Assembly (NCBI RefSeq): GCF_900215145.1 | Contig: NZ_OBDO01000007.1 | Span: 186,001-250,000, forward strand | Length of the DNA stretch: 64,000 bases | DNA from: Geodermatophilus sabuli | GTDB taxonomy: Bacteria > Actinomycetota > Actinomycetes > Mycobacteriales > Geodermatophilaceae | Direction: 5' to 3' | Shown here: positions 44,116-52,254 of the stretch, one piece after another | Numbering within the stretch: position 1 is the first letter of the stretch | Layout of the letters: each line of letters opens with the position of its first letter | Made by a program: the position numbers and the translations under genes | Notes under the pieces: model-generated | The model's database searches: none | What the model was told of the DNA's origin: nothing | The model's input: the letters and a program-made list of their open reading frames with translations, nothing else

Positions 44116-44352
44116 GTGGCCAAGCCCCCCATCCGCAAGCCGAAGAAGAAGGTCTGCCAGTTCTGCAAGGACAAGGCGACCTACATCGACTACAAGGACA
44201 CGACCCTGCTGCGGAAGTTCATCTCCGACCGCGGCAAGATCCGTGCCCGCCGCGTCAGCGGCAACTGCAGCCAGCACCAGCGGGACGTCGCCGTGGCCGT
44301 GAAGAACAGCCGTGAGATGGCCCTGCTGCCCTACACCTCGACGGCGCGCTGA
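44116..44352 (+). CDS. rpsR: 30S ribosomal protein S18
   Basis: 78 residues from GTG 44116 (GGAG upstream). [17 protein letters not shown] and [15 protein letters not shown] carry CxxC and a third Cys with His, so this is the zinc-binding (C+) form. Actinobacteria often hold a second, zinc-free S18 elsewhere for zinc starvation. It forms a dimer with S6 on the 30S platform and would be the regulator of the rpsF leader. Confidence 0.97.
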   Translation: MAKPPIRKPKKKVCQFCKDKATYIDYKDTTLLRKFISDRGKIRARRVSGNCSQHQRDVAVAVKNSREMALLPYTSTAR

Positions 44353-44354
44353 CC

Positions 44355-44810
44355 ATGAGCACCCAGAAGCTGATCCTGACGCAGGAGGTCACCGGTCTCG
44401 GGTCCTCCGGTGACACCGTGGAGGTCAAGGGCGGGTACGCCCGCAACTACCTCCTGCCCCGCGGCCTGGCGATCGTCGCCACCCGCGGTGCCGAGAAGCA
44501 GGTCGAGTCGCTGCGCCGGGCGCGGGCCGCCCGCGAGGTGCGGTCGCTCGAGGAGGCGCAGACCGTGGCGGGCGGCCTGTCCGGCCTGACCGTCCGCGTG
44601 CCGGCCCGCGCCGGTGACGGTGGCCGCCTGTTCGGTCGCGTCACCACCGCCGACGTCGTCAACGCCGTCACCGCCGCCGGTGGCCCCGCGCTGGACCGTC
44701 GGCGCGTGGAGCTGCCGAGCAGCATCAAGACCACGGGTCAGCACACCGTCACCGTGCGGGTGCACCCCGAGGTGAGCACCCAGCTGACGATCGAGGTCGT
44801 CCCCAGCTGA
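44355..44810 (+). CDS. rplI: 50S ribosomal protein L9
   Basis: 151 residues, 2 bases after the rpsR stop. [20 protein letters not shown] and [17 protein letters not shown] are the RNA-binding N-terminal domain; the C-terminal half has the second globular domain on a long helix. A strong hairpin at 44853-44884 ends the operon. Confidence 0.97.
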   Translation: MSTQKLILTQEVTGLGSSGDTVEVKGGYARNYLLPRGLAIVATRGAEKQVESLRRARAAREVRSLEEAQTVAGGLSGLTVRVPARAGDGGRLFGRVTTADVVNAVTAAGGPALDRRRVELPSSIKTTGQHTVTVRVHPEVSTQLTIEVVPS

Positions 44811-44852
44811 CGCAGGGCCCGTCCTGAGGACGGGGCCGCAGCACCAGCCCGT

Positions 44853-44884
44853 GAGGGGCGTCGGACTCCGGTCCGGCGCCCCTC
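44853..44884 (+). terminator. Terminator of the rpsF-rplI operon
   Basis: A 14-bp stem with one G-U pair and a 4-base TCCG loop follows rplI. The rest of 44811-45082 has no convincing gene. Confidence 0.8.
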
Positions 44885-45082
44885 GCGGCGTCTGTGGGCG
44901 CTGGGTCCTCGACCAGGTGGGCCGGCCCCGGGACGGTGGGGTGGGCCCCCGGTCAGGGGTGGGGGAGTCGGCCGGCGTGTCCGGGGGTCAGCGCGCTGGT
45001 CCGGCGTGGGAGCCGGCGGTCACCCTCGACGCAGGCGAAGGGGGGACCCACTCCCGGGCCGCACCCAGCTGAGGAGCGCACC

Positions 45083-45307
45083 ATGAGCCTGATACTGACG
45101 GCGACCGGCCCCGCGACCACCGCCGGCATCCAGGACGTGCTGGAGGCCGACTTCGCCCGGGCCCGCGCCGCCCTCGCCGAGGCCCGCCGGGAGCAGGCCG
45201 GCAAGGACACCCCGCGCCACCGCGCCACCGTCGCCGAGTGCACCGCCCGGGTCGACGCCGTCCTGGACATGTACCTCGCCGCGCGGGCCGCCCGCGTCAC
45301 CCCGTGA
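45083..45307 (+). CDS. Small helical protein of unknown function
   Basis: 74 residues from ATG 45083 with GAGGAG 6 bases upstream. After a short N terminus the protein is Ala/Arg-rich and helical (DFARARAALAEARREQAGK, VAECTARVDAVLDMYLAAR). I do not recognise a family. It starts the signalling island, about 190 bases before the first histidine-kinase-like gene, and may be cotranscribed with it. Codon use matches a real gene. Confidence 0.6.
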   Translation: MSLILTATGPATTAGIQDVLEADFARARAALAEARREQAGKDTPRHRATVAECTARVDAVLDMYLAARAARVTP

Positions 45308-45492
45308 GGTCCAGGAGCGCCCGGGCGCCGGAGCCGGGGGTGCCCACGTCGGCGCGGCCGCCGGTGGCACGGGCCCGCAGGAGCACCCGGTCCGGTGCGG
45401 CGGGCGCGGCAGGGGGGACAACCCCCCCTGCCGGTAGGGGCGGCACCCTTCAGGAGTTCCCCGGCGACCGCCACGATCCAGAGGTGACGTCG

Positions 45493-46152
45493 ATGCCTGC
45501 CTCCACCGAGGGCGATCCGCCCGCGGCCGACGTCCCGGCGGACACGACCCCCTGCCTCCGGACGCCGGGCACCGCCGGAGCAGGCGACTGCCGGGCCGAG
45601 CACGAGCAGTGGCAGCGCCGCCTACGGCTGCAGCGGCGGCTGCACGACGGCGCATCGCTGCGCATCTCCGCGCTCGTGCCCCAGCTGGGCGTGGTGCGCA
45701 ACCGTGTGCCGGAGGCGCGCCCCGACCTGGATGCGTCCATCGAGGAGTTGCAGGACCAGTTGCACACGGTCCTCCAGGAGCTCCGCGAGATCGCACGGGT
45801 GATCTACCCGCCGCTGCTGGACCTGGCCGGGCTGGCGCCGGCGCTCAAGGAGTTCGCCGACCGCGTCCCGGTGCCGGTCCGCGTGGAGGTTGCCGAGGAG
45901 CGTCTCGGTGCCGCCGTCGAGGGAGCGGCCTACTTCGCGGTGACCGGCTGCCTCGGTGACCTCCGCCCGGGCGGCCCGCCGGTCGACGTGGTGGCCCGGC
46001 GGGCGGGTGCGGAGCTCGTGGTGACCCTGACCGGCGTCCCCCCGCGGCTCGCCGTCGGGGTGCTCGACCAGGTGCACGGCCTCGGAGGGCAGGTCCGCAC
46101 CAGCGGTGACCCCGAGGACGGGACGATCGAGGCGCGGATCCCGTGCGCGTAG
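45493..46152 (+). CDS. Histidine-kinase-like protein with HisKA_3 box and degenerate ATPase
   Basis: 219 residues from ATG 45493 (AGAGGTGA upstream). The HisKA_3 motif RRLHDGASLRISALVPQLG holds the phosphoacceptor His at 51, and ARVIYPPLLDLAGLAPALKEF follows as in NarL-partner kinases. The ATPase part is degenerate: the N-box (normally EAxxNxxKH) reads FAVTGCLGDLRPG and no G-box remains. It cannot bind ATP by itself, so it may receive phosphate or act as an adaptor. No membrane segment. It overlaps the response regulator by 10 bases. Confidence 0.8.
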   Translation: MPASTEGDPPAADVPADTTPCLRTPGTAGAGDCRAEHEQWQRRLRLQRRLHDGASLRISALVPQLGVVRNRVPEARPDLDASIEELQDQLHTVLQELREIARVIYPPLLDLAGLAPALKEFADRVPVPVRVEVAEERLGAAVEGAAYFAVTGCLGDLRPGGPPVDVVARRAGAELVVTLTGVPPRLAVGVLDQVHGLGGQVRTSGDPEDGTIEARIPCA

Positions 46153-46808
46153 CCCTGGCCGAGGACGGCGCCCTGTTCCGCGAGGGGCTGCTCATGCTCC
46201 TGCGCGCAGCCGGCCACGAGGTGGTGGGCTGTACCGCGGACGGCGACGCGCTCGTCGAGCTGCTCACCCGGCAGCCGGCGGACGTGGCGATCCTGGACAT
46301 CCGGATGCCCCCGGAACCGGACGGCGGGCTGGTGACGGCCGAGCGACTGCGGGCCGCGCACCCCGGCATGGGGCTGCTGTTCCTGTCCCACTACGCCGAG
46401 TCCCACTACCTGATGCGGATCCTCGAGATCGGCACCGAGGCGATCGGCTACCGGCTCAAGGAGAAGGTCGGCAGCGTCGACGTCCTCACCGACACCCTCG
46501 ACCGGATCGCCGACGGGGAGATCGTCATCGAGCCGGTGCTGGCCAAGCGGCTGGTCGAGCGCCCGCGTGGGGACCGCAAGGAGATCGTGGACTCCCTCAC
46601 GCCCCGGGAGCTCGACGTGCTGAAGTTGATGGCCGAGGGCCGGTCCAACAACGGCATCGCCGGGCAGCTGTTCGTCACGCCGAAGGCGGTCGAGAAGCAC
46701 ATCGCCAACATCTTCAGCAAGCTCGGCCTCCAGGAGGAGGGCAGCGAGCACCACCGACGGGTCCTCGCCGTCCTGACCTACCTGCGCTCGCAGCGGGCCG
46801 AGTCCTAA
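46143..46808 (+). CDS. NarL/FixJ-type response regulator
   Basis: 221 residues from GTG 46143. The receiver domain has Glu7-Asp8, phosphoacceptor Asp52 (VAILDIRMP), and the conserved Lys in GYRLKEKVG. The LuxR-type helix-turn-helix is LTPRELDVLKLMAEGRSNNGIA and VTPKAVEKHIANIFSKLGL (each within one domain). It should bind DNA as a dimer when phosphorylated. It is the only response regulator beside three kinase-like genes, so it is the common output (inference). Confidence 0.92.
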   Translation: MRVALAEDGALFREGLLMLLRAAGHEVVGCTADGDALVELLTRQPADVAILDIRMPPEPDGGLVTAERLRAAHPGMGLLFLSHYAESHYLMRILEIGTEAIGYRLKEKVGSVDVLTDTLDRIADGEIVIEPVLAKRLVERPRGDRKEIVDSLTPRELDVLKLMAEGRSNNGIAGQLFVTPKAVEKHIANIFSKLGLQEEGSEHHRRVLAVLTYLRSQRAES

Positions 46809-46896
46809 CCGAGGCGCGCCTCCGGGGGTTGGCCGGGGCTGGTGGTCGGCCTAGCGTTGCCGCACGCGACCGTCCGTTTCGCAGGCCGAGGGGTCG

Positions 46897-48222
46897 GTGG
46901 TGGGCATGCCACAGGCGACCACGATCGGTCTCGTCCGCGGTCTGCTCGTGACCGTCGTCGTGGCCGTCGTCCTGGTCGTCGTCGTGCGCGGGGGCGCCGG
47001 GGCCACGGGGTCGGTGGTGGCCCGGGTCCTCCTGCCGTTCGCGGCGGCTGCGATCGCAGCTGCCGCCCTGCACCTGCTGGTGCCGCGCACGCCGACCCGG
47101 TACGGCGCGGCGATCCCCTACGCCACGCTGGCCGAGGCCGTTCGGCGGATGCAGTCCGGCTCCCTGGAGCAGGCGTTGCCGGCCCTGGCGCAGGTGGTGG
47201 CCGACGGCACGCGGGCCGCGCGTGCCGTGGTGTGGCTGGCGGTCGGCGGCCGCCTGGTGGCCGCCGCGTGGCACCCGTCGGCGCCCGGTGCCGGTGAGGA
47301 CTCCGTGGCCGACCTCACCGCCCTGCTCGCCCGCCCGGACACCGCCCACGTCGTCCCGGTGCTGGACGGGCCCGTCCTGCGCGCGGCGCTCACGATCCGC
47401 AAGGACGTCGCGGTCACCGCCGCCGATCGGCGGCTCATGCACGACGCCGCCAACGCCGCGGGACTGCTGCTGCGGGTCGTCGCGCTCAACGCCGAGCTCG
47501 CCGAGCGGATGCGGCGGGCCGCCGACCTCGCCGAGGAGCTGCAGGCGTCGCGGCAACGGCTGGCCACCGTCCGCGACTCCGAGCGGCGGCGGCTGGTCGC
47601 CGAGCTGGCCCACGCCACCAGCGACCGGCTGGACGTCCTGCGCGCCGAGATCGCCGCCGCCTCCGCCGCCCTGTCCCCCGGCGGTGCGTCGTCCGGCGGG
47701 CCCGACCCGGCACGGGCCCAGGCCGCGCTGGCCCGCGCCCGTGACCAGCTCGACGACCTGCTCGAGCGGTTCCGTGCCGTCGCCCGGGGGGTGTACCCGG
47801 CGGTGCTGCGCGATCGAGGCCCGGCGGCGGCGCTGGACGAGGTGGTCGCCGACCTGCCGCGCGCCGTCCGGCTCACCGGCGGCCTGGAGGAGCGCCTGCC
47901 GTGGGAGCTGGAGTCCGGCATCTACTACGCGGCCGCCGCCGCGGCCAGGGCGCTCGGGGGCCAGCCCGCCGAGAGCCCGCTGGTGGTGCGGCTGGAGCAC
48001 TGTGCGGACCGGATCACCGTGCACGTCGAGGACGCGGCCCCCCCGGTCCCGCCCGATCGCCTGGCGGCCCTGCTCACCGCCGACGTCGACCGGCTGGCCG
48101 CGCTCGGCGGGGGGATGGACCTGGTCGCCGCCCCGACCGGACTCCACCTCATGGCGTGGCTGCCGGACCGGGTGGAGCCGGTCGTCATCGACGCCGACCG
48201 GACCGAGGCCGCGGTCCGGTGA
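46897..48222 (+). CDS. Membrane histidine-kinase-like protein with displaced His and degenerate ATPase
   Basis: About 440 residues; GTG 46897 or ATG 46906 are both possible starts. Two N-terminal helices (LLVTVVVAVVLVVVV and VARVLLPFAAAAIAAAALHLL) anchor it. A GAF-like central domain precedes the DHp helix: SERRRLVAELAHATSDRLDVL. Aligned to the third kinase's SERRRIERDLHDGAQHHL, the phosphoacceptor His is Ala and a His sits one place later (239). The N-box is YYAAAAAARALGG and the D-GxG box is VEDAAPP, so ATP binding is doubtful. It is probably a regulatory pseudokinase. GTGA couples it to the next gene. Confidence 0.78.
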   Translation: MVGMPQATTIGLVRGLLVTVVVAVVLVVVVRGGAGATGSVVARVLLPFAAAAIAAAALHLLVPRTPTRYGAAIPYATLAEAVRRMQSGSLEQALPALAQVVADGTRAARAVVWLAVGGRLVAAAWHPSAPGAGEDSVADLTALLARPDTAHVVPVLDGPVLRAALTIRKDVAVTAADRRLMHDAANAAGLLLRVVALNAELAERMRRAADLAEELQASRQRLATVRDSERRRLVAELAHATSDRLDVLRAEIAAASAALSPGGASSGGPDPARAQAALARARDQLDDLLERFRAVARGVYPAVLRDRGPAAALDEVVADLPRAVRLTGGLEERLPWELESGIYYAAAAAARALGGQPAESPLVVRLEHCADRITVHVEDAAPPVPPDRLAALLTADVDRLAALGGGMDLVAAPTGLHLMAWLPDRVEPVVIDADRTEAAVR

Positions 48223-50432
48223 CCACGGGCCGACCGAGGTGGGCCGGGGTGGCGATACGCCTGCTCCCCCCGGGCCTGGTCACCCTCGTCGTGGGCGCCA
48301 CCTACCTGGTCGTGGACGCCGGCCCCGGCCGTGTCGGCGGTGCCGGCGGGGCGGCGGCGGTGGCCACGGTCGTGGCCTCGGCGCTCGCACTGCCCACCTA
48401 CGGGTGGGGACGGCGGATCGCCGAGCGGCTGGACGGCGGCCGGGGCGCCGACTACCGGCTGCTCGCCCAGCTCGCCGCACTGCCGCCCCCACCGACCCGC
48501 GGTGTCACCGACCTCGAGACGATCGTGACCGCCGTCGGCCGGGGCCTGGGCGCCGGCGTGTGCACCCTCACCCTCCGGCGGCCGGGCCTGCGCGACCGGG
48601 TCCAGACCTGGACCCGGCCGGGTGCGGACGTGACGGAGACCCGCCTGGAGGTCCCGCTCCGGTACGGCGGGGAGGTCGTCGGCACGCTCGCCGTCGACCG
48701 GGTCACCGTGGCCGGCACGCAGGCGGAACGCCGGAAGCTGCTCGACGTCGTCGCGGACAGCCTCGGCGTCGTGCTGCAGGCGACCCGCTCGAGGACCGAG
48801 CTCGAGCGGCAGCTGCGGGCGGCGCTGGCGCACGCCGCCGAGATCGCCACGGCGCGCCGCCGAGGCGTCGCAGAGGCCGACAGCGAGCGTCGCCGGATCG
48901 AGCGGGACCTGCACGACGGCGCGCAGCACCACCTCGTCACCCTCAGCCTCTCCCTCGGCCTGGTCGAGCACGAGGTGGGCACCGGCCGGCTGGACGAGGC
49001 CCGCGTGGGGCTGGCCCGGCTCGCCGCGCAGACCGACGCGGTCGAGGAGCTCCTGAGCCGCACCACGAGGGGCATGACGTCGCAGGCGCTGACCGACGAC
49101 GGTCTCGTCGCCGCCCTGCGGGCCGAGTTCGCCCAGGACGACCCACCGGTCGACCTGCAGGCCTGCGCGGTCGGGGAGCTGCCCCCCGAGGTCGCGGCAG
49201 CCGTCTACTTCTGCGTGCTGGAGGCGGTCAACAACGCCCGCAAGCACGCGCCCGGCGCGGCGGTGCGGGTGCGGCTGGCCGTCGAGCGGGACCGGCTGTC
49301 GTTCGCCGTGCAGGACGACGGCCCGGGCTGGTACCCCGAGGCGGCCGCCACCTCACCCGGTCGCGGCCTGCGCAACGTGAGCTCCCGGATGGCCGCCGTC
49401 GGCGGGGAGGTGACCGTCCGATCCGCACCAGGGCACGGCACCACCATGGAGGGCGTCGTCCCGCTCCCCGAGCCGGCACCCGCTCCCGCGGCGGTGGGGG
49501 TGCCGGCGAGGCCCGAGCTGCTCGACCAGGTGCGCGCCGTCCTGCGGTCCGCCCGGGAGACCTACCACGGCACTCCGTACGCCGACCGGCTGCACGCGTT
49601 CGCCCGCTTCCTCGAGGAACCGCTGCGGATCGCGGTGATCGGCTCGGTTGGCGCCCCGGCCGCGGAGCTGGCCGCGGCGCTGGCCGCCGTGCCGTGGCCC
49701 GGCGTCCGCTTCCTGGCCGTGGAGGGGCCGGAGGCGCCGGGGCGCACGCCCGAGGCCGCGGCCGACGCCTACGTGGTGGTGGCCGACGGCGCCCGGCCTC
49801 GGGACGGCGACTGCTTCTCGGGCCTCCGGGGGCGGGTGCGCCCCACCCACGCCGTCGGCGTGCTCGTCGGCGACGGGCCCGCCCCGGAGCTGCACCGACT
49901 CTGCCAGGCGGTCGCGGGCGTCCGCCCCGGCGTCGCCACGGGCCACCGTCCGGGTGAGGGCGTCGACCTGGCAGCGGTGCGGCACCTGGTCGGCAGCCGG
50001 CTGGTGGCACGCGCCGGTGCGCTGAAGGCGCGGACGGTCCTGTCGGCGCTGGAGACCCTCGTGGGCGGGGCGTCCTCCGGGGTGGACGTCCGGCCGTTGC
50101 TCTACCGGCTCGAGGAGATCCGGTCCGGCGCCCACGAGCTGGCCGAGCTCGACCTGCTCGACGCGATGTGCGCCGGGGACCTCGCGGTCACGGACGCCCA
50201 GCGGCGGTCGGCCCAGCGGTTGCTCGGAGCCGACGGCGTGCACGACTGGGCCCGGCTGGGGTGTGCGCCCGGTGCCGGTCCGGCCGAGCTGGTCCGGGCC
50301 GCGCAGGAGCAGATGGCCGAGTGGCAGCGGACCGCCGCCCACCCCGCGTCCTCCGCGACGACCCGGCACGTGGCCGGCTGCCTGGTCCGCACCTGCGAGC
50401 GGCTGCTGTCCTCGGTCACCCGAGCCGGGTGA
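48219..50432 (+). CDS. Sensor histidine kinase (HisKA_3) with GTPase-like C-terminal extension
   Basis: 737 residues from GTG 48219. Two N-terminal membrane helices, a GAF-like domain (about 110-200), then an intact kinase: ERDLHDGAQHHLV with His232, N-box AVYFCVLEAVNNARKHAPG, G-box DDGPGW and GRGLRNVSSRMAAVGGEV. After residue 410 a 310-residue extension begins LRIAVIGSVGAPAAELAAAL, like a dynamin-type G1 box that has lost GKS, then a helical domain. It is the only intact kinase of the three and presumably phosphorylates the response regulator at 46143. Confidence 0.86.
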   Translation: MTTGRPRWAGVAIRLLPPGLVTLVVGATYLVVDAGPGRVGGAGGAAAVATVVASALALPTYGWGRRIAERLDGGRGADYRLLAQLAALPPPPTRGVTDLETIVTAVGRGLGAGVCTLTLRRPGLRDRVQTWTRPGADVTETRLEVPLRYGGEVVGTLAVDRVTVAGTQAERRKLLDVVADSLGVVLQATRSRTELERQLRAALAHAAEIATARRRGVAEADSERRRIERDLHDGAQHHLVTLSLSLGLVEHEVGTGRLDEARVGLARLAAQTDAVEELLSRTTRGMTSQALTDDGLVAALRAEFAQDDPPVDLQACAVGELPPEVAAAVYFCVLEAVNNARKHAPGAAVRVRLAVERDRLSFAVQDDGPGWYPEAAATSPGRGLRNVSSRMAAVGGEVTVRSAPGHGTTMEGVVPLPEPAPAPAAVGVPARPELLDQVRAVLRSARETYHGTPYADRLHAFARFLEEPLRIAVIGSVGAPAAELAAALAAVPWPGVRFLAVEGPEAPGRTPEAAADAYVVVADGARPRDGDCFSGLRGRVRPTHAVGVLVGDGPAPELHRLCQAVAGVRPGVATGHRPGEGVDLAAVRHLVGSRLVARAGALKARTVLSALETLVGGASSGVDVRPLLYRLEEIRSGAHELAELDLLDAMCAGDLAVTDAQRRSAQRLLGADGVHDWARLGCAPGAGPAELVRAAQEQMAEWQRTAAHPASSATTRHVAGCLVRTCERLLSSVTRAG

Positions 50433-50614
50433 CCTGCCCCCGGCGGCCGTGTCCCGGGCGGGGGGAGGGGGGTGGACCCCACGCGGAGAACGGGGGAACG
50501 GCCCGCGGGACACGGGGGTGCGCTCGATGGTCCGGCGCTGCCCCCGGCGCCAGGCTCTCCTCACCGACCAGTTCCGGCGAGAGCCAGTTCCCGGGTCACC
50601 GAGAGGAGACCACG

Positions 50615-50800
50615 ATGTCCGCTCCGACCCCGTGCTACCGCCACCGCACGTGGCTGGTCCACTGCGAGGACTGCACCACCTGGCACCTCGCTCGCGCGGT
50701 CGCCGCCCGGGACGCCGCCTCGTCCACCGCCACCGCGTCGGTCCTGACCCTCGTGCCCACGGGCAGCCGACGCCCCGTCGTCGTCCCGATCGCCGCCTGA
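50615..50800 (+). CDS. Small Cys/His-rich protein
   Basis: 61 residues from ATG 50615 with GAGAGGAGAC just upstream. The N-terminal half has PCYRHRTWLVHCEDCTTWHL, four potential zinc ligands or more (Cys7, His9, Cys17, Cys20), then an Ala-rich helix and a short beta end. I do not know the family. It lies between the third kinase and an ECF sigma gene and might be an anti-sigma or regulatory zinc protein (speculative). An excellent ribosome site argues it is translated. Confidence 0.6.
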   Translation: MSAPTPCYRHRTWLVHCEDCTTWHLARAVAARDAASSTATASVLTLVPTGSRRPVVVPIAA

Positions 50801-51027
50801 GCCCACCCCGCCCGGACGGGCCGGCCGCAGACGCGGCGCCCACCCCGGTCCCCTGCGCCGCGAGGGTGCTGGCCCCGCTTCCGGGGTGGGGACCACCCCA
50901 CCTCAGGAACTAGGGCGTTCCGCCCCCGGAGTGGGGTCAGCTCGATCGTCCCCCGTCGGCGTGGCCAGCAGGCTCGTCGACGTCCCATCGCACAGCGCGC
51001 CGCACCGGCGCCGAGGAGAGGCCCGAC

Positions 51028-51696
51028 ATGGCCGCCAGCCTGCGACAGCCCACCCGCCCGGTACCCGTGCACGGCGGCGAGGCGACGGTCACCGTCTTCC
51101 ACCCCCGCCGGTGGGCGCACGAGATCACCGCGCAGCTGGTCCGACGGGCCGCCGACGGCGACGAGGCCGCCTGGACCGCCGTCGTCGAGGAGTACGGCTC
51201 GCTGGTGTGGTCGGTCACCCGCAGCTTCCGGCTGTCCGACGCCCAGGCCGCGGACGCCGTCCAGACGACCTGGTTGCGGTTGCTGGAGGAGATCGACGCG
51301 ATCCGGGAGCCGGAGCGGCTGGCCGGGTGGCTGCGGACCACCGCCCGGCGGACGTGCCTGGAGACGATCCGCCGGACCGGGCGCGAGCTGCCCTCCGACC
51401 CGCACGCCCACGAGTCCGGCGCCGCTCCCGAGCCGGCCGCGGACCGGCCGGACGGCGACCCGGAGGAGCAGCTCCTGCGACAGGAGCGGGTGACCCAGGT
51501 CCGCTCGGCCCTCCAGCAGCTGCCCGAGCGCTCCCAGCAGCTGCTCGAACTGCTCGTGGCCTCCCCGCCGATGAGCTACGAGGAGATCGGGACGCGCCTG
51601 GGGATGCCGGTGGGCAGCATCGGCCCGACCCGGGCCCGCCTCCTGACCCGGCTGCGCACCACGCTCACGGCGGCGGGCGTCGCCGACGCGGCCTGA
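51028..51696 (+). CDS. ECF-type RNA polymerase sigma factor
   Basis: 222 residues. Region 2 is VRRAADGDEAAWTAVVEEYG, LVWSVTRSFRLSDAQAADAVQTTW and the DNA-melting WLRTTARRTCLETIRR; region 4 is LQQLPERSQQLLELL then MSYEEIGTRLGMPVGSIGPTRARLL. No anti-sigma gene with a membrane anchor is adjacent. A hairpin, GGAAC-N6-GTTCC (50906-50921), and a 7-bp hairpin (50883-50899) lie upstream and may be regulatory. It ends at a very strong terminator. Confidence 0.9.
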   Translation: MAASLRQPTRPVPVHGGEATVTVFHPRRWAHEITAQLVRRAADGDEAAWTAVVEEYGSLVWSVTRSFRLSDAQAADAVQTTWLRLLEEIDAIREPERLAGWLRTTARRTCLETIRRTGRELPSDPHAHESGAAPEPAADRPDGDPEEQLLRQERVTQVRSALQQLPERSQQLLELLVASPPMSYEEIGTRLGMPVGSIGPTRARLLTRLRTTLTAAGVADAA

Positions 51697-51716
51697 CCGG
51701 AGCCGCTGACCGCTCC

Positions 51717-51759
51717 GCGCTGCCCTGCCGGGCCCGCCGTGGGCCCGGCAGGGCAGCGC
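51717..51759 (+). terminator. Strong terminator with duplicated right arm
   Basis: A 19-bp perfect stem (51717-51735 with 51741-51759), 5-base loop, follows the sigma gene. The right arm CCCGGCAGGGCAGCGCCGTG (51744-51763) is copied in tandem at 51765-51784, allowing an alternative fold. Confidence 0.85.
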
Positions 51760-51984
51760 CGTGACCCGGCAGGGCAGCGCCGTGTCCCCGCGGTCGTCGG
51801 CGCCGCCCCGACGACTGCGGGGCGCCTGTGGACCTGTGACCGGTGGGGCTGGTGGGCGGGTGCCCGCGACACGCCGGGGGACGACACCCGGATTTCTCCG
51901 TGATTTCTCCCGTCCACACCCGGTGTGTGGTCTTCGCGCAGGTCAGTGCCGGGATACGGAGACGCCCGCACACCAGTCCCCCGC

Positions 51985-52028
51985 TGTCTCCACATGTCGA
52001 CACGTCTGTGTCCACCGACTTGTCCACA
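51985..52028 (+). promoter_or_regulatory. DnaA-box cluster upstream of dnaB
   Basis: TTGTCCACA (52020-52028) is the exact actinobacterial DnaA box. TGTCTCCACA (51985) and TGTGTCCACC (52007) are close variants, and CGTCCACAC at 51911 is a fourth. They lie in a locally less GC-rich stretch of the 558-base gap (51697-52254), which holds no gene. Confidence 0.6.
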
Positions 52029-52140
52029 AGTTGTGCAGAACGGGGTGCACAGCGGTGTTGGACTGCCCGGTCCGCGCTTCCTAACGTCCTCTCCGAACCG
52101 CGGCCGGCGTGAACTGTCGGCGCCCTGCGGTAGCAATGAC

Positions 52141-52156
52141 CCGAACGCTTGTTCGA
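52141..52156. promoter_or_regulatory. LexA (SOS) box CCGAACGCTTGTTCGA
   Basis: It matches the actinobacterial SOS box TCGAAC-N4-GTTCGA at 11 of 12 fixed positions and lies 98 bases before the dnaB start. Confidence 0.6.
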
Positions 52157-52254
52157 GTCAGGTGTACGACGTTTCTGGTGCTTCCCCCACCAGGCCCCGG
52201 CCGGCGGCCGGGGTCTGTTCGCGGGTGCGCCGGTGAGTGGATGGAGGACCCTCC

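Noticed and set aside
44851..45072. Possible gene of about 73 codons between rplI and 45083
   Set aside because: It starts within the terminator hairpin and its translation is low-complexity Gly/Arg/Val.
51697..52254. This gap as the chromosome origin
   Set aside because: DnaA boxes are few, dnaA and dnaN are not adjacent, and parAB position places oriC before the window; only a secondary DnaA-binding region is proposed.
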